A stretch of DNA of 64,000 bases, from positions 124,001 through 188,000 of the forward strand of contig NZ_JADNGY010000003.1 in the NCBI RefSeq assembly GCF_015553625.1, given 5' to 3'. Below the pieces are notes generated by a model. The model was given only the letters and a program-made list of their open reading frames with translations, was not told the DNA's origin and did not search any database. The position numbers were made by a program, and so were the translations under genes. Below are positions 46,457-54,247 of this stretch, piece by piece. The stretch comes from Streptococcus australis. Lineage in GTDB: Bacteria > Bacillota > Bacilli > Lactobacillales > Streptococcaceae. Each line of letters opens with the position of its first letter. Position 1 is the first letter of the stretch.

Positions 46457-46546
46457 CCATTCATTCTCCAGAGTATTCGATTGTAACATTATACCATGAA
46501 AGCCTTAAAAATTACTAAGAGCAGACCAGGAGCGCCGTTTCCCCAC

Positions 46547-46586
46547 AAAAAAACGAGTTTGAACCACAAGAGGTAAACTCGTTTTG
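46547..46586 (-). terminator. rluD terminator
   Basis: AAAACGAGTTT / AAACTCGTTTTTTT forms a strong hairpin and T-tract on the minus strand 13 bp after the rluD stop, separating it from proB. Confidence 0.88.
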
Positions 46587-46598
46587 ATGATTGAATGC

Positions 46599-47489
46599 TT
46601 ATCCTTGACGGAGCTGCTCCAAGGTTTCTTGGAAAATTTTCGGTACCTCCACTGAAAACTCCATGACTTCTCCCGTCCGTGGATGGGTAAAGCCCAGTGT
46701 CTTAGCATGAAGGAATTGGCCATGGCCTTTCAAAGTCTTTCGAGGGCCATAGACTTCATCACCAGCGACCGGATGGCCAATGTAGGCCATGTGAACCCGA
46801 ATCTGGTGGGTCCGTCCTGTCTCCAATTGCAGCTCGACCAAGCTATAATCTCCGAAACGCTCCAAGACATGGAAACGGGTCAGAGCTGGTTTTCCTTTAG
46901 CTGTCACAGCTTGCTTCTTGCGGTCCTTGTCACTTCGCCCAATCGGCGCCTCAATGACACCCCGATCATTAGGTAAATTACCATGGACAATGGCCCAATA
47001 CTTGCGCAGAGACTTCTTAGCCTTGAGCTCATCTGCCAGTGCTACATGGGCTGCATCGTTCTTAGCCACCATGAGGAGGCCAGAGGTGTCCTTGTCAATC
47101 CGATGGACGATACCCGGACGAAGCTCGCCATTGATCCCTGATAAGTCTTTGATGTGATACATGAGGGCATTGACCAGAGTCCCACTGGTATGACCAGCAC
47201 TAGGATGGACCACCATGCCTTGAGGTTTATTAACCACTGCGACATCCGCATCCTGATAGACGATTTCCAAGGGAATATCTTCTGCTTCATAGGTCACTTC
47301 TTCAACTTGAGGAACTTCATAGCTGATGACATCCCCTTCCTTTACGGTATATTTGGCCTTTTTGACTTGACCGTTGACAAGGATTTTTCCTTCCTTGATC
47401 TGCTCATTAGCCAAGCCACGTGAGAGTTCAGTCAACTCTGAGACGGCCTTATCCAGTCGCGCTCCAGCGACTTCCACTCTAACTTCCAT
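46599..47489 (-). CDS. rluD: 23S rRNA pseudouridine synthase, RluD type
   Basis: This 296-residue protein has an N-terminal S4 domain ([24 protein letters not shown] is the start of it), then the RluA/RluD catalytic domain with [16 protein letters not shown] (catalytic Asp) and [23 protein letters not shown]. It modifies 23S rRNA uridines, most likely helix 69. It overlaps the lspA end by 11 nt. Confidence 0.93.
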   Translation of the reverse strand: MEVRVEVAGARLDKAVSELTELSRGLANEQIKEGKILVNGQVKKAKYTVKEGDVISYEVPQVEEVTYEAEDIPLEIVYQDADVAVVNKPQGMVVHPSAGHTSGTLVNALMYHIKDLSGINGELRPGIVHRIDKDTSGLLMVAKNDAAHVALADELKAKKSLRKYWAIVHGNLPNDRGVIEAPIGRSDKDRKKQAVTAKGKPALTRFHVLERFGDYSLVELQLETGRTHQIRVHMAYIGHPVAGDEVYGPRKTLKGHGQFLHAKTLGFTHPRTGEVMEFSVEVPKIFQETLEQLRQG

Positions 47490-47940
47490 GGCTCTCCTCT
47501 CTTAAAAGATAAATCAGTAACAATCCCACACCGACGGTTAAATAAATATCTGCTACATTAAAAATGGCAAAATTCATAAAATCCAGGTGAAACATATCGA
47601 CGACAAAGCCCTGACGAACCCGGTCAATAAAGTTGCCGATTCCCCCTGAAATAATCAGGGTCAATCCCAACAAGAGCCAAATGGAACCTTTGATGTGACG
47701 ATAAAGGTAGACAAAGGCTGCCCCCATCGCAATCAAAGTTATGATGGCAAAAAACCACTGTTGGTTTTCTAACATGGAAAAGGCGGCACCTGAATTCTTT
47801 AGATAGGTCAGGCTGACTACTTTGGGAATGAAGGTACGCATGCCCCCCAGTGGGATTGCCTTGACGACATACCACTTAACAGCTTGATCCAAGGCAATCA
47901 GGAGGAGGATACTGATAAGAATACTTACTTTTCTCTTCAT
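47479..47940 (-). CDS. lspA: lipoprotein signal peptidase
   Basis: This is a 153-residue type II signal peptidase with four spans and the aspartic dyad in [19 protein letters not shown] and [11 protein letters not shown]. It removes signal peptides from prolipoproteins, such as the VanY-type protein at 20942-21715. The start is 3 nt after the LysR stop. Confidence 0.97.
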   Translation of the reverse strand: MKRKVSILISILLLIALDQAVKWYVVKAIPLGGMRTFIPKVVSLTYLKNSGAAFSMLENQQWFFAIITLIAMGAAFVYLYRHIKGSIWLLLGLTLIISGGIGNFIDRVRQGFVVDMFHLDFMNFAIFNVADIYLTVGVGLLLIYLLREESHGS

Positions 47941-47943
47941 GGC

Positions 47944-48846
47944 CTACCTCTTCTCATCAAAGTAGGCTTCCATAACTTGGACAAACTTCTCAGCCACTGG
48001 TGAGAGATCTACCTCTTCCCGTTTGACATAGACCATTTTATTATCCAGATCATCGATCAAGGGGATGACAGTAATGCCATTCACCGACTGGCTATCCAAG
48101 AAGCCAGAACCAGTCGCATAGGCATCGGTCCGCTCTAGGATCCCATTCAGGGTCGCTCGGTCTGTCACATTGAAGAGTTGGGAACTGCTACTAGTATCCA
48201 CAAAGTTCTCTGAATAGTAGAGATACTCATCCTTTTCCTGGGTAAAGCGAACGGTCGGTAAGTGTGCCAAATCCTCCATCACTAAGGATTCTTTCTTGGC
48301 TAATGGATGACCCTTGCGCAGATAGATATGAGTCTGGAATGGAATGAGGTCAATGACTTCCAAGCCCAATTTATCCACCCGTTGCATGATCCCTTTAGTA
48401 TTTTGCTTGTTGAGGTAGATAATCCCTAATTCACTGTGACCTTGAGCTACTTCATCCAAGATTTGAACCGTGGTCGACTCAAAGATCCGGAAGTCTTTGT
48501 TCTCAGGATAAAGGACAGAGAATTGGGTAATCAAAGGAGGAAGGAAATCATAGTGCTGACTCGAGATCGAGAATTCCTTCTTTTCATCCTCAGGATTGGC
48601 ATACTGGTTTTGAAAAACATCAAAGCCCTTAACCAATTCTTGGGCCTTTTCATAAAATTCCATTCCCCGGCGGGTCAAGAAAGTCCCTGAACTAGTCCGA
48701 CGAAAAATCTTAAAGCCCAGTTCCTTTTCCAAGTCTCTCACAGAGATTGATAGACTCGGCTGACTGACGTACATTTTTTCAGCTGCTTCACGAAAAGTGC
48801 CACTATTGGCAATCGCGACAACATAGCGTAATTGTTGAATATTCAT
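47944..48846 (-). CDS. LysR-family transcriptional regulator
   Basis: This 300-residue LysR protein has the helix-turn-helix TFREAAEKMYVSQPSLSISVRDLEKELG and a full effector domain. It is a paralogue of the regulator at 438-1346 (same NS..F..FS(V/I)SSQHY middle), but the effector region differs. It heads the lspA-rluD operon as in S. pneumoniae. AGAAGGAAGAAGAC precedes ATG 48846 and TATAAT lies about 45 nt upstream. Targets unknown. Confidence 0.88.
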   Translation of the reverse strand: MNIQQLRYVVAIANSGTFREAAEKMYVSQPSLSISVRDLEKELGFKIFRRTSSGTFLTRRGMEFYEKAQELVKGFDVFQNQYANPEDEKKEFSISSQHYDFLPPLITQFSVLYPENKDFRIFESTTVQILDEVAQGHSELGIIYLNKQNTKGIMQRVDKLGLEVIDLIPFQTHIYLRKGHPLAKKESLVMEDLAHLPTVRFTQEKDEYLYYSENFVDTSSSSQLFNVTDRATLNGILERTDAYATGSGFLDSQSVNGITVIPLIDDLDNKMVYVKREEVDLSPVAEKFVQVMEAYFDEKR

Positions 48847-49025
48847 GTCTTCTTCCTTCTAACAATATCACTCCATTATACCATAATCTAGAGGATGAAA
48901 AAAGTTGGGGACTTCAATCGAAAGAGATCTACTAGGAGTTGAAATAATGCTCGTAAAAATGATAAGGAAACTGTTAAGCATTAAATAATTTCTAATTTAT
49001 GGAGTTATACAAGCAAATTTTGAAA

Positions 49026-49155
49026 CTTTCCGCCGTGAGAAAAATGCTTGAAACAGTGGCGTTTCAAGCATTCGGGAGTTTTGAAACTTTAGGTTCAAAA
49101 CTAAGTCATGGAACTTCTACGAAGTTCGCTGACGTCCGTACTCACCTAAGGAAAG
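49026..49155 (+). repeat. structured intergenic element, copy 3 (short form)
   Basis: This 130-nt copy keeps the outer stem (CTTTCCGCCGTGAG ... CTCACCTAAGGAAAG), hairpin 1 (ATGCTTGAAAC/GTTTCAAGCAT, compensated against the other copies) and hairpin 4 (GGAACTTC/GAAGTTC). The central domain is reduced to one hairpin (AGTTTTGAA/TTCAAAACT). It lies in a 439-bp gap between the LysR gene and rpmA that otherwise holds only the rpmA terminator. Confidence 0.85.
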
Positions 49156-49244
49156 TTTAAAAGATTTTTCTATAATCTAAATCTATGAAATATAGAGATA
49201 ATTATTAGAGATCAACTAACCAACTAATAGTTAACACATATCAT

Positions 49245-49277
49245 AAAAAAACTCTCTGATCAATCAGAGAGTTTTTG
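49245..49277. terminator. rpmA terminator
   Basis: ACTCTCTGAT/ATCAGAGAGT with A/T tails on both strands lies after the rpmA stop; perfect 10-bp stem. Confidence 0.88.
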
Positions 49278-49285
49278 AATACAAA

Positions 49286-49579
49286 TTATTTTGCGATTGG
49301 GTAAACAGAAACTTGTTTCTTATCGCGACCTTTGCGTTCGAAGCGTACTACGCCTTCAACTTTAGCGAACAAAGTATCGTCTCCACCACGTCCAACGTTC
49401 ACACCTGGGTAGATGTGAGTACCGCGTTGACGGTAAAGGATAGATCCACCTGTTACAGTTTGTCCATCAGCTGCTTTAGCTCCAAGACGTTTTGCTTGTG
49501 AATCACGTCCGTTTGATGTAGAACCTCCACCTTTTTTGTGGGCGAAAAGTTGCAAGTTAGCAAGATTCAATTTCAACAT
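49286..49579 (-). CDS. rpmA: 50S ribosomal protein L27
   Basis: This 97-residue bL27 has the Firmicutes N-terminal extension [12 protein letters not shown] followed by [15 protein letters not shown]. The extension is cut after F12 by Prp, encoded next door. Rest: [23 protein letters not shown]. It is the last gene of rplU-prp-rpmA. Confidence 0.98.
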   Translation of the reverse strand: MLKLNLANLQLFAHKKGGGSTSNGRDSQAKRLGAKAADGQTVTGGSILYRQRGTHIYPGVNVGRGGDDTLFAKVEGVVRFERKGRDKKQVSVYPIAK

Positions 49580-49595
49580 AATTGTTTTCCTCCAG

Positions 49596-49940
49596 TTAGT
49601 TTTCTGTGATAACTCTTGTTTGGACGAACTCGGATGAGTTCTCCGATAAGTTTGCCATCCCTAAGAAAAATGATTCAAAGAATAGTTGGGTCATTTCTCT
49701 TTGGTGAGGTGGAATGTCTGTCGGGATTGTTACCCGCATGAAGCCACCCTCTTCTTCGTTTAATTCTAGTTCCGGTTCATAGCCTGCAAATTTCTCAACA
49801 GAGTTGACAAAGTTAATGGCAAGCGTAGAAACCGATGCACACACGACATCTAAGCCGTATTCGCCACTTTCGGCGTGACCAGTAATTTCTGCACTCCTCA
49901 GCTCGCCATCTTCGGCTCGTTCAAAGACTGCTTGTATCAT
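49596..49940 (-). CDS. prp: ribosomal-processing cysteine protease Prp
   Basis: This 114-residue protease has the catalytic pair His22 (GHAESGEYG) and Cys34 (DVVCASVST). It removes the L27 N-terminal extension. It lies between rplU and rpmA as in other Firmicutes, so enzyme and substrate are coexpressed. Confidence 0.95.
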   Translation of the reverse strand: MIQAVFERAEDGELRSAEITGHAESGEYGLDVVCASVSTLAINFVNSVEKFAGYEPELELNEEEGGFMRVTIPTDIPPHQREMTQLFFESFFLGMANLSENSSEFVQTRVITEN

Positions 49941-49955
49941 GTGTTCTCCTAAGAA

Positions 49956-50270
49956 TTAAGCGTTGATTGCGTTGATGACAACTTTAGTGTAAGGTTGACG
50001 GTGACCTTGTTTACGGTGGCTACCTTTTTTAGGTTTGTACTTGTAAGTAACAACTTTCTTTTGTTTTCCTTGTTTTTCAACAGTTCCAACAACAGTAGCT
50101 CCTGAAACAAGTGGAGTTCCGACAACAGTGTTTTCACCACCAACAAGAACAACTTCGTTAAATGTAACTTCTTGACCAGCTTCAACGTTCAATTTTTCAA
50201 CGTAGACTGCTTGACCAACTTCAACTTTAACTTGTTTTCCGCCAGTTTTAATGATTGCGTATGTGCTCAT
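49956..50270 (-). CDS. rplU: 50S ribosomal protein L21
   Basis: This is a 104-residue bL21, [19 protein letters not shown] to the C-terminal basic [19 protein letters not shown]. It is the first gene of the operon, behind GGAGGTGCATA. The leader precedes it. Confidence 0.98.
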   Translation of the reverse strand: MSTYAIIKTGGKQVKVEVGQAVYVEKLNVEAGQEVTFNEVVLVGGENTVVGTPLVSGATVVGTVEKQGKQKKVVTYKYKPKKGSHRKQGHRQPYTKVVINAINA

Positions 50271-50438
50271 TATGCACCTCCTATGTATTTTTGGGTTTCC
50301 CCGTATTTTGTGAAGACTCGCCTAGCATCGTGGGACGAACCTCTTAAGCTCAAGGGATGAGCAACGATGATCGAGCGGTTGCACAGGCATGTGCATAGTC
50401 AACTCTATAAGTATATCACTTCTATCAGACAAAGACAA
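50271..50438 (-). promoter_or_regulatory. rplU promoter and L21 leader
   Basis: TTGTCT (50433-50438), 17 bp, TATACT (50410-50415) on the minus strand start a leader of about 130 nt. It can form hairpins, with a TGCACATGCCTGTGCA hairpin near 50381-50396. Position and length fit the L21 leader of Firmicutes. From 50439 to 50589 I see only AT-rich sequence. Confidence 0.55.
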
Positions 50439-50589
50439 GCATTTTTGTCCCTTGAAAACGGATTTTCTTTTAAAAAATTATTTTAAGTCTTTAAAAGAAT
50501 TAAATGGCTACAAAAGGCTCTTGGCTATCTTTATAAAAAACTATTTACGATTCTTTTTCCTCTTTTATTTGTTCTTTTGGTGAATGATG

Positions 50590-52500
50590 TCAAGCATCAT
50601 AAAACTCATGGAGCAATTGGATCAGTTCTTGCTGTTGTTCTAGTAAGTTCTGACCGATAGTGGTTGATTGAATGAGGGTACGATCCTCCAGGTCTTCGAT
50701 CACCTTCTTCAAGGAAGTTTGCTCAAATGGCGAATCTACAACCTTTTGAATATCTTGGAAGGGCTGATGGGTGACCAGTTGAAAACCATAAGAATTATTA
50801 AGGAGTGAATATCCTGCTGTACCTGTCTTCTTTTGATATGCTTCGCATAGCCCCCCATCAATGACAAAGAGCAGACCTTCACCCCGAATGGGAGATTCTC
50901 CTTTTCCTGTCTTAACAGGTGTATGGCCATTCACAATACGAGATAAGTCCGTTTCAAGACCAAATTCCTCTAAAATGATTTGGCAAATCTTTCTTGAATT
51001 GCGATAGCTAAAATACTCATTTTCTACTTCCTTATGCGTTTCTGCCTCCTCAATAAAATACCGTTCAAAGGTCGTCATCTTATCCTTCCCAAAGAGGGGA
51101 GATAATGGCCCTCGCCAGCAATACCATACCAAATCCGTTGAAAGGTCATCCCCAACTTCTTTATTTTTTGCTGCAAGTCGAATATGGTATTCGAAAAAGT
51201 CTAGTAATTCTTTCCCAGCATACTGGGCTTGATGAAGAACTAGAGGTTGAAATTCCCCAGAAGGTTTTAAGGGAATACAGCCGTGAAACAGCAAGTGATG
51301 ATTGTAAACCTTATACATGGAACCCTTTTTCATTAAGAGCTCCATATGTTTGGCCATTTTTGGAGATCCTTGGAAGGAAGCCAACATGCTATCCACTATT
51401 TGTTTTTCCTCTATGCTTAATTCAGAAGGGTTTGCCTGATCTATGGTTTGGAAGCAGGTGTTTTGCAAGGAATAGCTGTTCCCGTCAATGGTGATTGAGT
51501 TCTTCCAATAATCAATTTTATCCAGGAGGATTTGATTGTCCATCTGAAATTCTGGCCGTCTCTTCATCAATTGAGTTTCTAACTTAAATTGGAGAATAGC
51601 CAGCGCTTGATGGACCTTTTCCAGTTGCAATATTTCTTCAGATGTAAATTCCTCCGCCCTTGTCCCTAGGATGGGCCTAAACTTAGGATTGGCTTTGTAG
51701 GTTTTATCCGCAAATAAGGTTAAAGAACGAATGTTTAAGCCGTAAGCTTTTTCGATATCCCATAAGTAACCGTATCGTGCTGCAATGCGCAATACATTCA
51801 ATAAACATGCCTCGGACCCAAAGTAAGCCCCCATCCAAATGATATCGTGATTGCCCCATTGAATGTCTAAAGAATGAAAATCAAGGAGCTCATCCATTAC
51901 CTGGGCACTTCCAACCCCTCTATCAAAAATATCTCCTACCACATGCAGGTGATCAATCAATAAGCGACGAATACTGCTGGCAATTCCCAAGATAAAGGGA
52001 TCTGCTTCTCCTAGTTCAATAAGATAACTTAAGATAGTGTGGAAATAAGAATGTTTATCAGCTAGTGTAAGATCACTATAGATCAGTTCTTCTATGATAT
52101 AGGCATATTCCTGAGGCAAGGCCTTTCTAAGTTTGGAACGGCTATATTTAGCCGCTACAAAACTCAATAGAGTTAAGAGCTGAGAAATCGTTGATTTATA
52201 CCACTCTTTCTCCTTATTCACTTGTTCCAAAACCCTTTCTGGATAAGATACCAGAGCTGACAGTGTATTCTTTTCCTCTTGTGTCAATGAAGCTCCAAAG
52301 CAGTCATTGATTTTTTCATTTAAAATTCCAGCACAACTCCTCAAAATATAATCAAAAGCTGCAAATTCTCCATGAATATCACTAATGTAAAGCTCTGTCC
52401 CTTTTGGTAGGTTTAAAATGGCCTCAAGATTAGTAAGTTCAGTAATGACTTTTTGACGAGAATCAAATTTCTCTAGTAAAATACGCTTATATTGCTCCAT
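50590..52500 (-). CDS. fbp: fructose-1,6-bisphosphatase, class III
   Basis: This 636-residue class III FBPase has the metallophosphatase motifs ELYISDIHGEFAAF, VVGDIFDRGVG and IQWGNHDIIWMGA, and INGHTPVK near the C-terminus (IVNGHTPVKTGKGE). It removes the 1-phosphate of fructose-1,6-bisphosphate, the key irreversible step of gluconeogenesis. It is the third gene of a ccpN-like/ppsR/fbp run, 53 bp after ppsR. GGAGAGTTAAT precedes the start. Confidence 0.95.
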   Translation of the reverse strand: MEQYKRILLEKFDSRQKVITELTNLEAILNLPKGTELYISDIHGEFAAFDYILRSCAGILNEKINDCFGASLTQEEKNTLSALVSYPERVLEQVNKEKEWYKSTISQLLTLLSFVAAKYSRSKLRKALPQEYAYIIEELIYSDLTLADKHSYFHTILSYLIELGEADPFILGIASSIRRLLIDHLHVVGDIFDRGVGSAQVMDELLDFHSLDIQWGNHDIIWMGAYFGSEACLLNVLRIAARYGYLWDIEKAYGLNIRSLTLFADKTYKANPKFRPILGTRAEEFTSEEILQLEKVHQALAILQFKLETQLMKRRPEFQMDNQILLDKIDYWKNSITIDGNSYSLQNTCFQTIDQANPSELSIEEKQIVDSMLASFQGSPKMAKHMELLMKKGSMYKVYNHHLLFHGCIPLKPSGEFQPLVLHQAQYAGKELLDFFEYHIRLAAKNKEVGDDLSTDLVWYCWRGPLSPLFGKDKMTTFERYFIEEAETHKEVENEYFSYRNSRKICQIILEEFGLETDLSRIVNGHTPVKTGKGESPIRGEGLLFVIDGGLCEAYQKKTGTAGYSLLNNSYGFQLVTHQPFQDIQKVVDSPFEQTSLKKVIEDLEDRTLIQSTTIGQNLLEQQQELIQLLHEFYDA

Positions 52501-52553
52501 ATTAACTCTCCAAGGATTCTCTATTTACAACTTCATCTACGCTGATTCAAGAA

Positions 52554-53366
52554 TCAGTTCATCTTCTTTAATTCCTCTTCAATTAGGAAAGCTGTCTCTT
52601 CAATCGATTTATCTGTCATATTGATGATTTGAGCGCCAAATTGTTTAAAAACCTTCTTGGAATAATCCAATTCTTGATAAATTTTTTCTAAATCCGTATA
52701 ACTTGTTTCTTGCGTTAACCCTAAAGAATCCAAGCGATGGCTTCGAACTTTCATTAATTTTTCAGGCTCACAGATCAGACCAATCAAGCGACGAGAATCA
52801 ACCTTATCTAAGACCTGAGGTAAAGGAACTTCTGGGATCAAAGGCAGATTTGCAACCTTGTAGCCCTTATTGGCCAGGTAAATACTCAGGGGAGTTTTTG
52901 AGGTACGAGAAACACCAAGCAGGACTAAATCGGCTTCTAAAAACCCCTGAGGTGCCTTACCATCATCATATTTAACAGCGAATTCAATTGCTGAAATTTT
53001 CTTAAAATAATCACTGTCCAAGCGGTGCAAGGTTCCTGGAACTTCTATTGGTCTGGTACCAGTCTTTTCTTCGATAATTTCAAAAAATGGATGCATAAGA
53101 TCCAAATAAGCCAAACCATTTTTTTGGCTAAATTCTCTAGCTACTGATGCTAACTGACTATTGACCAAAGTGCTGATGACAAGTGCATTATCCTTCAAGG
53201 CATCATATAAGATATCCAAGAGTTCCTCTTCTTGATTGATAAAAGGAAAACGATAACTATTATTAAAAATGATATCTGGATATTGTGCGGTAACTGCTGA
53301 CAATAATTTTTGGGAAGTCCCACCCAAAGAATCTGAAATACTATATACAATGATCTCTTTTTTCAT
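52554..53366 (-). CDS. PPDK regulatory protein (DUF299 kinase/phosphorylase)
   Basis: This 270-residue protein has VYSISDSLGGTSQKLL at the start and the P-loop-like VLLGVSRTSKTPLSIYLANKG, both hallmarks of the bifunctional PPDK regulatory family. It phosphorylates/dephosphorylates the PPDK active-site Thr in an ADP/Pi-dependent manner. It lies 2 nt after the CcpN-like gene and opposite ppdK, its presumed target. Confidence 0.93.
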   Translation of the reverse strand: MKKEIIVYSISDSLGGTSQKLLSAVTAQYPDIIFNNSYRFPFINQEEELLDILYDALKDNALVISTLVNSQLASVAREFSQKNGLAYLDLMHPFFEIIEEKTGTRPIEVPGTLHRLDSDYFKKISAIEFAVKYDDGKAPQGFLEADLVLLGVSRTSKTPLSIYLANKGYKVANLPLIPEVPLPQVLDKVDSRRLIGLICEPEKLMKVRSHRLDSLGLTQETSYTDLEKIYQELDYSKKVFKQFGAQIINMTDKSIEETAFLIEEELKKMN

Positions 53367-53368
53367 AT

Positions 53369-54007
53369 TTATTCCTCTTCACTCTTCAGTTCGGCATTTC
53401 TTGCTTGTAGGATAATGTAATCGAGCAAGGCTGATTTGGTCACCGTTCCCACAATTTTTCGGTCATTCTCCTCATCGACTACTGGTAAGGAATCGATGGC
53501 ATGATCTTGCAGTAGGGCAGCCGCTTCTAAGATGTTCATATCTTTAGTACAGGTAATGATATGTGGCATTCGAGTCATACAAACTGCTACAGGGGTCGTC
53601 TGGATACTCGAATTGAGAGATGCCCTCAATAAATCTTTACGGGACATAATTCCCAGTAAGAGCTTGCCTTCATCGATAACATAGAGGACATCAGCATCAT
53701 ACATAAATAGGGTGATAATGGCATCCTGAATATAGGAATCATGGGTGACTAAAACTGGAGAGGTCATAATCTCTGCCACTTCTTTTTGAAAAGTATCAAA
53801 AAAGAAAAGCGTCTCGAGATCTAATCCAGAGTAGGTATAACCAATTTTTGGTGTAGCTTTCAAAATGCCAACCAAGGTCAGAAAGGACAAATCCGGGCGA
53901 AGGGTCGCTCTTGAAATATCCAATAACTCAGAAATCTTCTCTCCGCTTAAGGGCTGATGCAATTTTACAATTTCAACTATTTTCTTTTGACGTTCACTTA
54001 ATTTCAA
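53369..54007 (-). CDS. ccpN: CcpN-like HTH/CBS-domain repressor
   Basis: This 212-residue regulator has an N-terminal winged helix (LSERQKKIVEIV, then SGEKISELLDISRATLRPDLSFL) and two CBS domains (about 76-135 and 140-200). B. subtilis CcpN, with the same layout and also upstream of the PPDK-regulator gene yqfL, represses gluconeogenesis genes. The start is TTG 54007 with AGGAAATT before it. Two near-consensus CcpN sites lie in the divergent ppdK promoter. Confidence 0.88.
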   Translation of the reverse strand: MKLSERQKKIVEIVKLHQPLSGEKISELLDISRATLRPDLSFLTLVGILKATPKIGYTYSGLDLETLFFFDTFQKEVAEIMTSPVLVTHDSYIQDAIITLFMYDADVLYVIDEGKLLLGIMSRKDLLRASLNSSIQTTPVAVCMTRMPHIITCTKDMNILEAAALLQDHAIDSLPVVDEENDRKIVGTVTKSALLDYIILQARNAELKSEEE

Positions 54008-54120
54008 AATTTCCTAGCCTTTCTATTTCTATCTCTACGATGGTTATATAAGACATACCCAATGAAATATTGGTAATATATCCAACCTCCACTTTTAAAT
54101 AATCATCATTTTTACTGAAT

Positions 54121-54225
54121 ATTATAGCAGAATGATCTAAATAGTCAACAAAAAAAGATGCATTTTTTATTTGACAAATATATGTGATGTATATTACAAT
54201 GATTTTGTCTTAATTGTGACACATA
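54121..54225. promoter_or_regulatory. divergent ccpN/ppdK promoters with CcpN-type operators
   Basis: Leftward: TTGACT -16- TATAAT (54121-54148). Rightward: TTGACA (54171-54176) -18- TACAAT (54195-54200). Two sites match the CcpN consensus TRTGHYATAYW (from memory) at 10 of 11 positions: TGTGATGTATA at 54183-54193, between the -35 and -10, and TGTGACACATA at 54215-54225, downstream of the start point. Binding there would block ppdK. Confidence 0.65.
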
Positions 54226-54247
54226 TTTAGTTTTTTTGGAGGCTTAT

